64,000 nt of DNA from Capnocytophaga granulosa ATCC 51502. GTDB taxonomy: Bacteria; Bacteroidota; Bacteroidia; Flavobacteriales; Flavobacteriaceae. Where the stretch lies: positions 186,001 through 250,000 of the forward strand of contig NZ_KE150256.1 of assembly GCF_000411115.1 (NCBI RefSeq), in the 5' to 3' direction. Of this stretch, positions 35,347 to 43,585 are shown one piece after another. The number at the start of each line of letters is the position of its first letter. Positions within the stretch are counted from its first letter, which is position 1. The notes beneath the pieces are model-generated. The model was not told where the DNA came from. It did not search any database and saw nothing but the letters and a program-made list of their open reading frames with translations. Made by a program: the position numbers and the translations under genes.

Positions 35347-36690
35347 TTATCGGTGAATCACTATACGCTGGCCTGTTTTGACACTATTGCCCCGGATCTT
35401 ATTCCATTTTTTCAGCTGATTGACTGTTACTCCATAGCGGGAGGCAATACGGCCGAGGGTCTCCCCTTTCTTCACTTTATGCGTTATCTTATTATTTGCT
35501 TTTGCTTGAGCGGCGGATACCACTTCAGGAAGCGGTTTCTCACGCTTGGAAGCCTCTTGATCTAGATAGGCATAGATGATATCTTCATTATTGACAAACT
35601 TGCCTATAGCCTCCACAGGCAAGCGCAAGCCGTAGTTCTTTCCTTCTATATAAGGAACGATATTTAGCGAATAAGAAGGGTTGAAGAACTCTATTTCTTG
35701 CTCTGTCATCCCCACTACTTCACCTACATCCTTGAAAGAAATATTGCGTTTTACCTGTACTGTATCGGTCTCAAAGAATACTTTTTCGCGTTTTTCTACC
35801 TGAAAACCATGTTCTTTGGCATATTCGAAGATATAGAGCGTAGCCAAGAAAGCAGGCACATAACCCGCTGTCTCATTAGGCAGATAAGGGCGCAGATTCC
35901 AGTAGTTAGTTTTTCCTCCAGAGCGACGCATAGCTTTGGTTACATTGCCAGGGCCTGAGTTGTAGGCGGCAAGTACCAAATCCCAATCGTTGAACACACT
36001 ATAGAGTTTCTTAAGGTACTCTGCTGCCGCTTGGGTAGAGCGTTCGGGGTCTGAGCGCTCATCTACATAGTTATTTACCTCAAGATTGTAAATCTTGCCT
36101 GTGTAGTACATGAATTGCCACAATCCTTTGGCTCCCATACGTGAGGTAGCCTTAGGGTTCAGTGCCGATTCTACTATAGCTAAGTATTTGATTTCTTTAG
36201 GTACTTGGTTTTTGATGAGTTCTCTCTCAAATAAGGGAAAGTAGTACTGACTGATGTTCATCAATCGTTGCAGAGAAGAGCGGCGATTTTTGAGAAAATT
36301 CTTAATCACATTCTCTAAAATCGGATTGTATTCTATATGAAAGGGAGTTTTTTGGTCTAAGCGTGCCAAACGTTCTTTGAGTACTTCAGTAGGTAGTTCA
36401 TCATAGGAGACTGTCCCCGTTGGGGTACTCTCCACATCACTCTGCATAAGGGGAAAGAGTGAACGATTGGAGAGTTCGTCTAACCATTTCTTATCATACT
36501 TCAGGACTTTGTTATCGTCCCTGAGTTGCAGCAGCCCCTCTCGCAATGGCGTATTCACCGAAAGGCTATCGGGCGGTGCTACGCGTTGGGAAATAGACTT
36601 TTGAGGTTTTATACTATCTATGACATGTCTCGCCTGGGTATCCCCCATATAAGAAAGGCATACGAGGGCTAATAGTTGTATTTTTTTCAT
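35347..36690 (-). CDS. Membrane-bound lytic transglycosylase (MltD-like) with LysM
   Basis: The 447-residue exported protein has a signal peptide (MKKIQLLALVCLSYMG) and a helical spacer. The SLT domain follows, with catalytic Glu in LAIVESALNPKATSRMGAKGLWQFM (about residue 170) and AYNSGPGNVTKAM. One LysM domain sits at the C-terminus (HKVKKGETLGRIASRYGV, near residue 400). It cleaves peptidoglycan glycan strands to anhydromuropeptides. TATCTTTG on the minus strand at 36728-36721 is its probable promoter. It is followed by the capA-like gene at 6 bp. Confidence 0.92.
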   Translation of the reverse strand: MKKIQLLALVCLSYMGDTQARHVIDSIKPQKSISQRVAPPDSLSVNTPLREGLLQLRDDNKVLKYDKKWLDELSNRSLFPLMQSDVESTPTGTVSYDELPTEVLKERLARLDQKTPFHIEYNPILENVIKNFLKNRRSSLQRLMNISQYYFPLFERELIKNQVPKEIKYLAIVESALNPKATSRMGAKGLWQFMYYTGKIYNLEVNNYVDERSDPERSTQAAAEYLKKLYSVFNDWDLVLAAYNSGPGNVTKAMRRSGGKTNYWNLRPYLPNETAGYVPAFLATLYIFEYAKEHGFQVEKREKVFFETDTVQVKRNISFKDVGEVVGMTEQEIEFFNPSYSLNIVPYIEGKNYGLRLPVEAIGKFVNNEDIIYAYLDQEASKREKPLPEVVSAAQAKANNKITHKVKKGETLGRIASRYGVTVNQLKKWNKIRGNSVKTGQRIVIHR

Positions 36691-36848
36691 GGAAAATATT
36701 TAGTCAGGTGTTACAAGGGGCAAAGATACAAAAAAATAATATCAAATACCCAAAGGAAAACATTTTTTTAATTTGTCAATGGGTAAGTTAGCAAATTTGC
36801 TCATTGAATCTTTGACAAATTAAATTAACAAATTTGCCAATTAACGCA

Positions 36849-36876
36849 TTTGCTAATTAATTTTTTTGTATCTTTG
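36849..36876 (+). promoter_or_regulatory. Promoter for GHMP kinase gene
   Basis: TTTG at 36849-36852, a 16-bp spacer and TATCTTTG at 36869-36876 precede the ATG at 36905. Upstream, 36768-36848 is AT-rich with inverted TTTAATTTGTCAA/TTGACAAATTAAA and repeated AAATTTGC words. Confidence 0.65.
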
Positions 36877-36904
36877 CCCTCCGAAAGCCGTATTTTTTAA
36901 CTCA

Positions 36905-37849
36905 ATGAATTCAACGCTCTTCTATTCAAAAATACTCCTCTTTGGAGAGTATGGCATTATCAAGGATTCCAAGGGATTGGCCATTCCCTACAACTCCTAC
37001 AATGGTACGCTAAAGAAAACCTCCCCCAGCGATATGGGTGAGGTAGAGCGACAATCCAACCTTTCTTTGAGCCAATATTTTGATTATCTCAAGGAAATCT
37101 CTCAGCGAGAAGACACTCCTGTACGATTTGATTTAGAGCGTATGCAGCAGGATATAGCCGAGGGTATGTACTTTGACAGCAGTATTCCACAAGGTTATGG
37201 AGTAGGCAGTAGCGGTGCCCTTGTGGCCGCCCTTTATGATACCTATGCGATAGACAAGATAGCAACGTCTTCCTCTCTTAACAGAGAAAAATTATTGAAA
37301 CTCAAGGAGATTTTCTCTCTTATGGAATCTTTCTTCCATGGAAAATCCTCTGGCTTAGACCCTCTCAATAGTTACTTGAGTATCCCCATTCTCATCAACT
37401 CCTCTTCTATGATTGAGACTACAGGGATTCCTTCCCCCTTGGAAGAAGGCAAAGGAGCCGTATTCCTTTTGGATAGCGGTATGATAGGAGAGACAGCTCC
37501 TATGGTTGAGATTTTCATGGAAAAGATGAAAAATGAGGGCTTTCGCAATATGCTCAAAACACAATTTGCTAAATATACCGACGAATGCATCGAGAATTTC
37601 CTACAAGGTAACTTCAAAACACTGATTGTCAATGTGAAAAAACTCTCACGCGTCGTCCTCAACCACTTTAAACCCATGATCCCCAAGCAGTTCCATAGCC
37701 TTTGGCAACAGGGCATAGATTCTGGTGATTACTACCTAAAGCTATGTGGCTCTGGAGGGGGGGGCTATATATTGGGCTTTACCCCTGACTATGAGCGTGC
37801 TAAGAAGGCTCTCAATGACCACAAATTGGAATTGGTATATCGTTTTTAA
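36905..37849 (+). CDS. GHMP kinase, mevalonate kinase type
   Basis: The start at MNSTLFYSKILLFGEYGI, following the promoter, gives 314 residues. GHMP motifs are KILLFGEYG near residue 9, the phosphate loop IPQGYGVGSSGALVAA near residue 98, KSSGLDPLNSYL near residue 155 and the third motif KLCGSGGGGYILGF near residue 280. Flavobacteriia use the mevalonate pathway, and this protein fits its mevalonate kinase. The Gly run in motif three is normal. Other GHMP substrates are less likely. Confidence 0.8.
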   Translation: MNSTLFYSKILLFGEYGIIKDSKGLAIPYNSYNGTLKKTSPSDMGEVERQSNLSLSQYFDYLKEISQREDTPVRFDLERMQQDIAEGMYFDSSIPQGYGVGSSGALVAALYDTYAIDKIATSSSLNREKLLKLKEIFSLMESFFHGKSSGLDPLNSYLSIPILINSSSMIETTGIPSPLEEGKGAVFLLDSGMIGETAPMVEIFMEKMKNEGFRNMLKTQFAKYTDECIENFLQGNFKTLIVNVKKLSRVVLNHFKPMIPKQFHSLWQQGIDSGDYYLKLCGSGGGGYILGFTPDYERAKKALNDHKLELVYRF

Positions 37850-37852
37850 GGC

Positions 37853-38389
37853 ATGAGAAAATTAGCCAATGAAGAACTACACCGCCTAAGTGTACAAGCC
37901 TACAAAGAGGCCGAGAAGATTCCTGTGATTGTAATCTTGGACAACGTTCGCAGTCTCAACAATGTAGGCTCTGTATTTCGCACTGCTGATGCCTTCAGGA
38001 TAGAGAAGATCTACCTCTGTGGTATCACTGCCTGTCCGCCTCATAAGGAGATACACAAAACCGCCTTGGGAGCAACCGAGAGTGTGGCATGGGAATACGC
38101 CCCCGATGTATGTGCCTTACTCGCTGACTTACACTCTCAGCAGGTACAGACCATAGCCATAGAACAGATAGAAGGAGCCACCTCCTTAGAATGCTTTGTC
38201 CCAGAAAAGGGGGTACAATATGCTCTTATATTTGGTAATGAAGTAGATGGCGTACAACAAGAAGCGGTATCCCTGAGCAAACATGCCATAGAAATACCCC
38301 AATACGGTACCAAGCATTCGCTCAATATTGCCGTAAGTGTAGGTATTGTCCTATGGGAGATAGGGCATAAGATACGAGAAATGGCCTAA
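37853..38389 (+). CDS. SpoU/TrmH-family RNA methyltransferase
   Basis: The 178-residue SPOUT enzyme has LDNVRSLNNVGSVFRTADAF near residue 29 (motif 1), ALIFGNEVDGV near residue 123 (motif 2) and IPQYGTKHSLNIAVSVGIVLWE near residue 145 (motif 3, the AdoMet knot). It 2'-O-methylates tRNA or rRNA; the target base is not evident because it lacks extra RNA-binding domains. It starts 3 bp after the kinase stop. Confidence 0.92.
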   Translation: MRKLANEELHRLSVQAYKEAEKIPVIVILDNVRSLNNVGSVFRTADAFRIEKIYLCGITACPPHKEIHKTALGATESVAWEYAPDVCALLADLHSQQVQTIAIEQIEGATSLECFVPEKGVQYALIFGNEVDGVQQEAVSLSKHAIEIPQYGTKHSLNIAVSVGIVLWEIGHKIREMA

Positions 38390-38394
38390 GGCTC

Positions 38395-38751
38395 TTATTG
38401 CAAAGGCTTAATTGCTGTTATGGTTGCTTTTTTAGCACAACTCTGCACGGTAATTTCCATAGGTGTATGTGCGGTGTCTTCACCTTTTATAATATAGGTA
38501 CGACAGGCCGAATGGGTATCACTACGGGAGAAGTCTATATCTCCATCGTGAAAAAGAGGTGTGAGTTGCTCCAACGAGTAATCCTTCAAGGATTCGGCAA
38601 GCGTCAAGGGTTTAGAGCGCAAGTCTTTCAGTACCCTACAGTTGGGCAAATAGCAGAACTCTGTCCCCTTGCGCTGAAAGAAGAACATCACAAAAACACT
38701 GCCTATAGCAAGGCCAAAAAAGAAAAAAAGAAAGCGCCTGAGTAGATTCAT
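38395..38751 (-). CDS. DUF4258-like membrane-anchored protein
   Basis: The start at MNLLRRFLFFFFG gives 118 residues and places a membrane anchor (residues about 5-25) at the N-terminus. The rest is soluble: CYLPNCRVLKDLRSKPL, then GDIDFSRSDTHSACRTYII, which resembles the Flavobacteriia DUF4258-type proteins. Function unknown. It follows tsaE by 10 bp and probably shares its transcript. Confidence 0.65.
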   Translation of the reverse strand: MNLLRRFLFFFFGLAIGSVFVMFFFQRKGTEFCYLPNCRVLKDLRSKPLTLAESLKDYSLEQLTPLFHDGDIDFSRSDTHSACRTYIIKGEDTAHTPMEITVQSCAKKATITAIKPLQ

Positions 38752-38761
38752 ATAACGTTCA

Positions 38762-39178
38762 TTAATTATGCTGTACCACCGTAAGACTACGGGTAGTTTC
38801 ATCTATCACTGTGAGTTGTACCTCCGTATAGTGTAAGGGAAGTAATGAGGGAATACGCTCCGCCCATTCGACAAAGCACCAAGCCCCTAAGTCCCAATAC
38901 TCCTCTATCCCAAAGTCAAGTGCTTCCTGCTCCTCTTCTATACGATAGAGATCAAAGTGAAAGACTTTCCCTTCATGGGCTTGATATTCATTGACTAAGG
39001 AAAAGGTAGGACTGCTCACTCGATCACCAACCCCTAGGCTTCGGCATAGCGCCTTGATAAAGGTCGTTTTACCTGCTCCCATAGCCCCTTGGAATAGTAA
39101 CACCTTCTGTGAGTGAGGGAGTACCTCTTTTACAAAGGTATCTGCTATGCTATCTATCTGAGAGAGTGTGTATTGCAT
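38762..39178 (-). CDS. tsaE: tRNA threonylcarbamoyladenosine synthesis ATPase TsaE
   Basis: The 138-residue P-loop protein has Walker A FQGAMGAGKTTFIK near residue 29, SSPTFSLVNEY near residue 54, HFDLYRIEEEQEALDFGIEEY near residue 73 and CFVEWAERIPSLLP near residue 99. TsaE is the ATPase partner of TsaB-TsaD in making t6A on ANN-decoding tRNAs. It is full length with all motifs. Confidence 0.95.
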   Translation of the reverse strand: MQYTLSQIDSIADTFVKEVLPHSQKVLLFQGAMGAGKTTFIKALCRSLGVGDRVSSPTFSLVNEYQAHEGKVFHFDLYRIEEEQEALDFGIEEYWDLGAWCFVEWAERIPSLLPLHYTEVQLTVIDETTRSLTVVQHN

Positions 39179-39291
39179 ATCTGTGATTTACAAAGGCAAA
39201 AATACAAAAATAATGACAAACGACAAACGACTAATGATAAATATTCGTTATCAGTTATTTGTCTCTTGTCATTAGTCATTAATTAAGTAGT

Positions 39292-39924
39292 ATGGAACAA
39301 AATTTATTAGAGTACAACACCGAGCGCAATGAGCTTATCATCCCTGAGTATGGGAGACATATACAGAAGATGGTAGAAAAGGCCGTGAAAATAGCCGACC
39401 GTACTGAGCGCAACAACACTGCCAAGGCCATCATCGCCGTGATGGGCAACATGAACCCTCACTTGAGAGACGTGCCTGATTTCCAACACAAACTCTGGGA
39501 TCAGCTTTTCAAAATGTCTGATTTCCAGATAGATGTAGATTCCCCCTTCGAGCGGCCTACGCGTGAATCTACCACCCCAAAACCTGAGCAATTGGCTCTC
39601 CCTCAGCACCGTCTCAAATATCGTTTTTACGGGAACAACATACTGAAAATGATTCAGATATGTAATCAGTGGGAAGAGGGTGACCTGAAAACAGCCTTGA
39701 AATTCTCTATCGCCAACCATATGAAAAAGTGCTTCCTTACTTGGAATAAAGAAGACGTAGAGGATACGATCATCTTTGACCACCTCTATGAGCTAAGCGA
39801 TGGAAAGATAGACTTAGGAAGTACACGAGAAAATCTCAATTCCAAACCTACCCATTACCAAAAGAAAAACAACCTCCCTATTGCGGCTAAGAAAAACACT
39901 TATCCCAAGGGAAAAAAGAAATAA
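39292..39924 (+). CDS. DUF4290 domain protein
   Basis: The 210-residue soluble protein starts LEYNTERNELIIPEYGRHIQKMVE and continues DRTERNNTAKAIIAVMGNMNPHLRD, the DUF4290 signature, found upstream of murA in Bacteroidota. The C-terminal 30 residues are Lys/Asn-rich and look disordered. Function unknown. It is 3 bp before murA and almost certainly co-transcribed with it. The upstream 110 bp contain CGACAAACGAC/TTGTCATTAGTC repeat words. Confidence 0.9.
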   Translation: MEQNLLEYNTERNELIIPEYGRHIQKMVEKAVKIADRTERNNTAKAIIAVMGNMNPHLRDVPDFQHKLWDQLFKMSDFQIDVDSPFERPTRESTTPKPEQLALPQHRLKYRFYGNNILKMIQICNQWEEGDLKTALKFSIANHMKKCFLTWNKEDVEDTIIFDHLYELSDGKIDLGSTRENLNSKPTHYQKKNNLPIAAKKNTYPKGKKK

Positions 39925-39927
39925 GCC

Positions 39928-41238
39928 ATGGAAAGTTTTAAAATAGAGGGGGGACACCCCCTGCATGGAGAGATTACTCCACAAGGCGCAAAGAATGAGG
40001 CCTTACAGGTGCTCTGCCTAGTACTACTGACCGATGAAAAGGTAACCATTCACAACCTTCCTGATATACTGGATGTGAACAAACTCATCCAACTATTGGA
40101 GAACCTAGGTGTGAAGATTCAGAAATTGGCCAAAGGCTCCTATACCTTTCAGGCCGATGATATCAATATGGACTACCTATCCAGCCCAGAATTTGCCAAA
40201 CAAAGCCAAAGCCTACGTGGCTCTATCCTGATTCTAGGACCGCTCTTAGCACGCTTTGGCTATGGGGGTATTCCCAAGCCCGGAGGTGACAAAATCGGTC
40301 GTCGTCGCTTGGATACCCACTTTGATGGTTTTGTGAAACTAGGGGCTACCTTTACCTATTCTGAGCACGAACATTATTACTCTGTTTCTGCTCCCAATGG
40401 TCTGAAAGGCAACTATATTCTCCTTGATGAGGCCTCTGTTACAGGTACAGCCAATATCATCATGGCAGCTTCCTTAGCCGAGGGTACCACTACCCTATAC
40501 AATGCCGCTTGCGAACCCTATCTACAACAGGTATGCCATATGCTGGTGCGCATGGGTGCTAAGATAGAGGGCATCGGCTCCAACCTACTGACCATTCATG
40601 GTGTTAAGCAACTCAGTGGCTGTACCCATAGTGTCCTACCCGATATGATTGAGATTGGTAGCTGGATAGGTATGGCCGCTATGACAAAGAGCGAACTGAC
40701 CATTAAGAATGTGGGTTGGGAGCACTTAGGCCTTATCCCTTCCATATTCGAACGCTTAGGCATCAGCTTAGAGCGCCGTGCCGATGATATCTATATCCCT
40801 GCTCATACCAATGGCTACGAGATCCAGAGTTTTATTGACGGCTCTATCCTTACCGTATATGATGCCCCTTGGCCTGGCTTTACCCCCGACCTGTTGAGTA
40901 TTATTTTGGTAACTGCTATTCAGGCACGAGGTGAAGTGCTCATCCACCAGAAGATGTTTGAGAGCCGCTTGTTCTTCGTGGATAAGCTCATTGACATGGG
41001 GGCTAAGATTATCCTCTGTGATCCTCACCGTGCTGTAGTGATAGGCAACGACTTCAGATCCCGACTAAGAGCCACCACCATGACCTCTCCCGATATTCGT
41101 GCAGGAATCGCCCTACTTATCGCTGCTCTTTCTGCCAAAGGCACCTCCACCATCCACAACATAGAGCAGATAGACCGCGGTTATGAGCGCATAGAAGAAC
41201 GCCTCAAGGCCATTGGCGCTAAGATTACCCGTGTATAA
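39928..41238 (+). CDS. murA: UDP-N-acetylglucosamine 1-carboxyvinyltransferase MurA
   Basis: The 436-residue EPSP-synthase-fold enzyme adds enolpyruvate to UDP-GlcNAc, the first committed step of peptidoglycan synthesis. Landmarks are GAKNEALQVL near residue 20, the active-site loop GIPKPGGDKIGRRRLDTHF and DMIEIGSWIGMAA. The loop residue equal to E. coli Cys115 is Asp121 (PGGDKIG rather than PGGCAIG). Enzymes with Asp here are active but resist fosfomycin, which alkylates that Cys. Confidence 0.95.
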   Translation: MESFKIEGGHPLHGEITPQGAKNEALQVLCLVLLTDEKVTIHNLPDILDVNKLIQLLENLGVKIQKLAKGSYTFQADDINMDYLSSPEFAKQSQSLRGSILILGPLLARFGYGGIPKPGGDKIGRRRLDTHFDGFVKLGATFTYSEHEHYYSVSAPNGLKGNYILLDEASVTGTANIIMAASLAEGTTTLYNAACEPYLQQVCHMLVRMGAKIEGIGSNLLTIHGVKQLSGCTHSVLPDMIEIGSWIGMAAMTKSELTIKNVGWEHLGLIPSIFERLGISLERRADDIYIPAHTNGYEIQSFIDGSILTVYDAPWPGFTPDLLSIILVTAIQARGEVLIHQKMFESRLFFVDKLIDMGAKIILCDPHRAVVIGNDFRSRLRATTMTSPDIRAGIALLIAALSAKGTSTIHNIEQIDRGYERIEERLKAIGAKITRV

Positions 41239-41314
41239 TCAGTAAAAAATTAATTTGCAACAAACTAATTATCAGCTAATTGTAAAAAACATAAAAAATA
41301 TTTCGCAAAATCGC

Positions 41315-41344
41315 TTGCTATTTCAAAAAAAAGCTGTACCTTTG
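41315..41344 (+). promoter_or_regulatory. Promoter for tRNA-Arg
   Basis: TTG at 41315-41317, a 19-bp spacer and TACCTTTG at 41337-41344 form an ideal Bacteroidota promoter 17 bp before the tRNA. Confidence 0.85.
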
Positions 41345-41361
41345 CACCCGAAATAAGAATT

Positions 41362-41435
41362 GGCCTCGTGGCGCAACTGAATAGCGCATCTGATTACGGC
41401 TCAGAAGGTTACAGGTTTGAATCCTGTCGAGGTCA
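41362..41435 (+). tRNA. tRNA-Arg (anticodon ACG)
   Basis: A full cloverleaf is visible. Acceptor arms GGCCTCG and CGAGGTC pair with one G-U. The D arm is GCGC-GCGC, the anticodon stem TCTGA/TCAGA has loop TTACGGC (anticodon ACG, read as inosine ICG, for CGU/CGC/CGA). The T arm is ACAGG/CCTGT with loop TTTGAAT. The discriminator is A and CCA is not encoded. It is a single-gene unit with its own promoter and terminator. Confidence 0.95.
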
Positions 41436-41441
41436 CAACAC

Positions 41442-41470
41442 AACGCCCTGATAGTCAGGGCGTTATTTTT
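41442..41470 (+). terminator. Factor-independent terminator of tRNA-Arg
   Basis: A 10-bp perfect stem AACGCCCTGA/TCAGGGCGTT with a 3-base loop is followed by ATTTTTT, seven bases after the tRNA 3' end. Confidence 0.9.
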
Positions 41471-41611
41471 TATAAGCCTTTTACCCCCTATTTTAAACGA
41501 CAAGGTAAACGGCAAACTTACTTGAGGGCCGGTACTACAACTTCACAAATACCTTATAATAATGAGGTAAAAAAATATTCAGAAACACTATGTCATTCCA
41601 AAATAAATTCG

Positions 41612-41619
41612 TACTTTTG
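41612..41619 (+). promoter_or_regulatory. -7 element (TACTTTTG) for rpsA
   Basis: TACTTTTG lies 121 bp before the rpsA ATG, giving a leader of about 115 nt. An S1 leader of this size may carry autoregulatory structure; none was identified by eye. The rest of 41471-41740 shows nothing else. Confidence 0.65.
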
Positions 41620-41740
41620 CAAAATCTTTGAGCTACGCAAGGGAAAGATGATTTTCAATGAAATATGTATCACTAAAACTATGTGATTTGCAGCTCCTTA
41701 GCCCTTGACCTATTACATAGCTAATCCTTATTTATCAGCA

Positions 41741-43498
41741 ATGGCTGAAATTACTAAAGAACAACAAGAACAGTTGGATAACTTCAACTGGACTAAGTAC
41801 GAACAAGGCATTGACCAAGTAGACCAAAACAAATTGGACGAATTCGAACGCCTTGTTAAAGAAAACTTCGTGGATACCCAAGCCGATGAGCTTGTGATCG
41901 GTACTGTAACTCACCTTACTGACCGTGAAGCGATCATTGACATCAACGCTAAGAGCGAAGGGGTAATCTCCCTCAATGAGTTCCGCTACAACCCTAACCT
42001 AAAGGTTGGTGACAAGGTAGAGGTATTGGTTGATATCCGTGAAGACAAAACTGGACAACTCGTTCTCTCTCACAAGAAAGCGCGTACTATCAAAGCATGG
42101 GACAGAGTCAATGCTGCCTTTGAAAGTGGCGAAATCGTAAATGGTTTCGTAAAATGCAGAACCAAAGGAGGTATGATTGTAGATGTATTCGGTATTGAGG
42201 CTTTCTTACCTGGTTCTCAAATCGATGTAAAACCTATCCGCGACTACGACCAATTTGTCAATAAGACTATGGAGTTCAAGGTTGTGAAAATCAACCATGA
42301 GTTCAAGAACGTTGTGGTATCTCACAAAGCGCTTATCGAAGCGGATATTGAAGAGCAAAAACGAGAAATCATCGGACAGCTCGAAAAAGGACAAGTACTC
42401 GAAGGGGTTGTGAAGAATATCACTTCTTACGGAGTATTCGTTGATCTTGGCGGTGTAGACGGACTTATCCATATTACCGACCTTTCTTGGTCTCGTATCA
42501 ACCACCCTACCGAAGTATTAGAGCTTGACCAAAAAATCAATGTGGTTATCCTTGACTTCGATGACAACAAGTCTCGTATCCAATTAGGATTGAAACAACT
42601 TCAAAAACACCCATGGGAAGCCCTTTCTGATGACCTTAAAGTAGGTGATAAAGTAAAAGGTAAAGTAGTGGTAATCGCTGACTACGGTGCTTTTGTAGAG
42701 GTAGCCGATGGCGTAGAAGGTCTTATCCACGTTTCCGAAATGTCTTGGAGTACTCACTTGCGTTCTGCTCAGGACTTCGTAAATATAGGTGATGAAGTAG
42801 AAGCTGTAATCCTTACTCTTGACAGAGACGAAAGAAAAATGTCCTTGGGTATCAAACAACTTACTACCGATCCTTGGACTGACATCACTGCTAAATATCC
42901 TGTAGGATCTAAGCATACTGGTACCGTACGTAACTTCACCAACTTCGGTGTATTTGTAGAATTGGAAGAAGGTATTGACGGATTGGTATATATCTCTGAC
43001 CTTTCTTGGACTAAGAAAATCAAACATCCATCTGAATTCTGCTCTGTAGGAGATAAAATGGACGTAGTAGTTCTCGAACTTGATGTAAATACCCGTAAGC
43101 TCGCTCTTGGTCACAAGCAATTGGAACCTAATCCTTGGGACAAATACGAAAACGAGTTTGCTGTAGGTACTATCCACCAAGGTACTATCTCCAAAATCAC
43201 TGACAAAGGAGCAACTGTTCCTTTCAATGAGGATATTCTTGCTTTCGTTCCTTCTCGCCACTTAGAGACTGAATCTGGCAAGAAATTAGGCAAGGGAGAT
43301 ACTGCTGATTTCAAGATCATTGAGTTCAGCAAAGAATTCAAGCGTGTCGTAGCTTCTCATACAGCTATCTTCAAGGAAGAAGAAGAAAAGAATGTAAAAG
43401 AAGCCGCAGCTCAGCCTGCACAACAAGTAGAGAAATCTACTTTAGGGGACTTGGACGTACTCCAAGAGCTCAAAGACAAGATGGAAAAAGAACAATAG
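41741..43498 (+). CDS. rpsA: 30S ribosomal protein S1
   Basis: The start at MAEITKEQQEQLDNFNW gives 585 residues; the longer frame adds non-homologous sequence. Six S1 RNA-binding repeats are visible, starting near FVDTQADELVIG, ESGEIVNGFV, EKGQVLEGVV, KVGDKVKGKV, PVGSKHTGTV and AVGTIHQGTI. Repeats three to five carry the canonical GVFV/GAFV and GLIH motifs. The C-terminal tail is Ala/Gln/Glu-rich. S1 binds mRNA at initiation, which matters because Shine-Dalgarno sites are weak here. It has a strong terminator. Confidence 0.96.
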   Translation: MAEITKEQQEQLDNFNWTKYEQGIDQVDQNKLDEFERLVKENFVDTQADELVIGTVTHLTDREAIIDINAKSEGVISLNEFRYNPNLKVGDKVEVLVDIREDKTGQLVLSHKKARTIKAWDRVNAAFESGEIVNGFVKCRTKGGMIVDVFGIEAFLPGSQIDVKPIRDYDQFVNKTMEFKVVKINHEFKNVVVSHKALIEADIEEQKREIIGQLEKGQVLEGVVKNITSYGVFVDLGGVDGLIHITDLSWSRINHPTEVLELDQKINVVILDFDDNKSRIQLGLKQLQKHPWEALSDDLKVGDKVKGKVVVIADYGAFVEVADGVEGLIHVSEMSWSTHLRSAQDFVNIGDEVEAVILTLDRDERKMSLGIKQLTTDPWTDITAKYPVGSKHTGTVRNFTNFGVFVELEEGIDGLVYISDLSWTKKIKHPSEFCSVGDKMDVVVLELDVNTRKLALGHKQLEPNPWDKYENEFAVGTIHQGTISKITDKGATVPFNEDILAFVPSRHLETESGKKLGKGDTADFKIIEFSKEFKRVVASHTAIFKEEEEKNVKEAAAQPAQQVEKSTLGDLDVLQELKDKMEKEQ

Positions 43499-43530
43499 TG
43501 GTTTAGTTTTTTTCATAATTTTTGTTTTAG

Positions 43531-43564
43531 GGTACTACTTTGTTCTAAAGTAGTACCTTTTTTT
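43531..43564 (+). terminator. Factor-independent terminator of rpsA
   Basis: An 11-bp perfect stem GGTACTACTTT/AAAGTAGTACC with a 5-base loop is followed by a run of seven T, 33 bp past the rpsA stop. Confidence 0.92.
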
Positions 43565-43585
43565 ACTTTTTTAATCCCTTTTCTT

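Noticed and set aside
39307..39783. 158-residue minus-strand frame
   Set aside because: It is the complement of the DUF4290 gene and has no family features of its own.
41417..41686. 89-residue frame starting inside tRNA-Arg
   Set aside because: It begins in the tRNA, runs through its terminator and has no family features.
42584..43261. 225-residue minus-strand frame
   Set aside because: It lies entirely antisense to rpsA, whose six S1 repeats are unambiguous.
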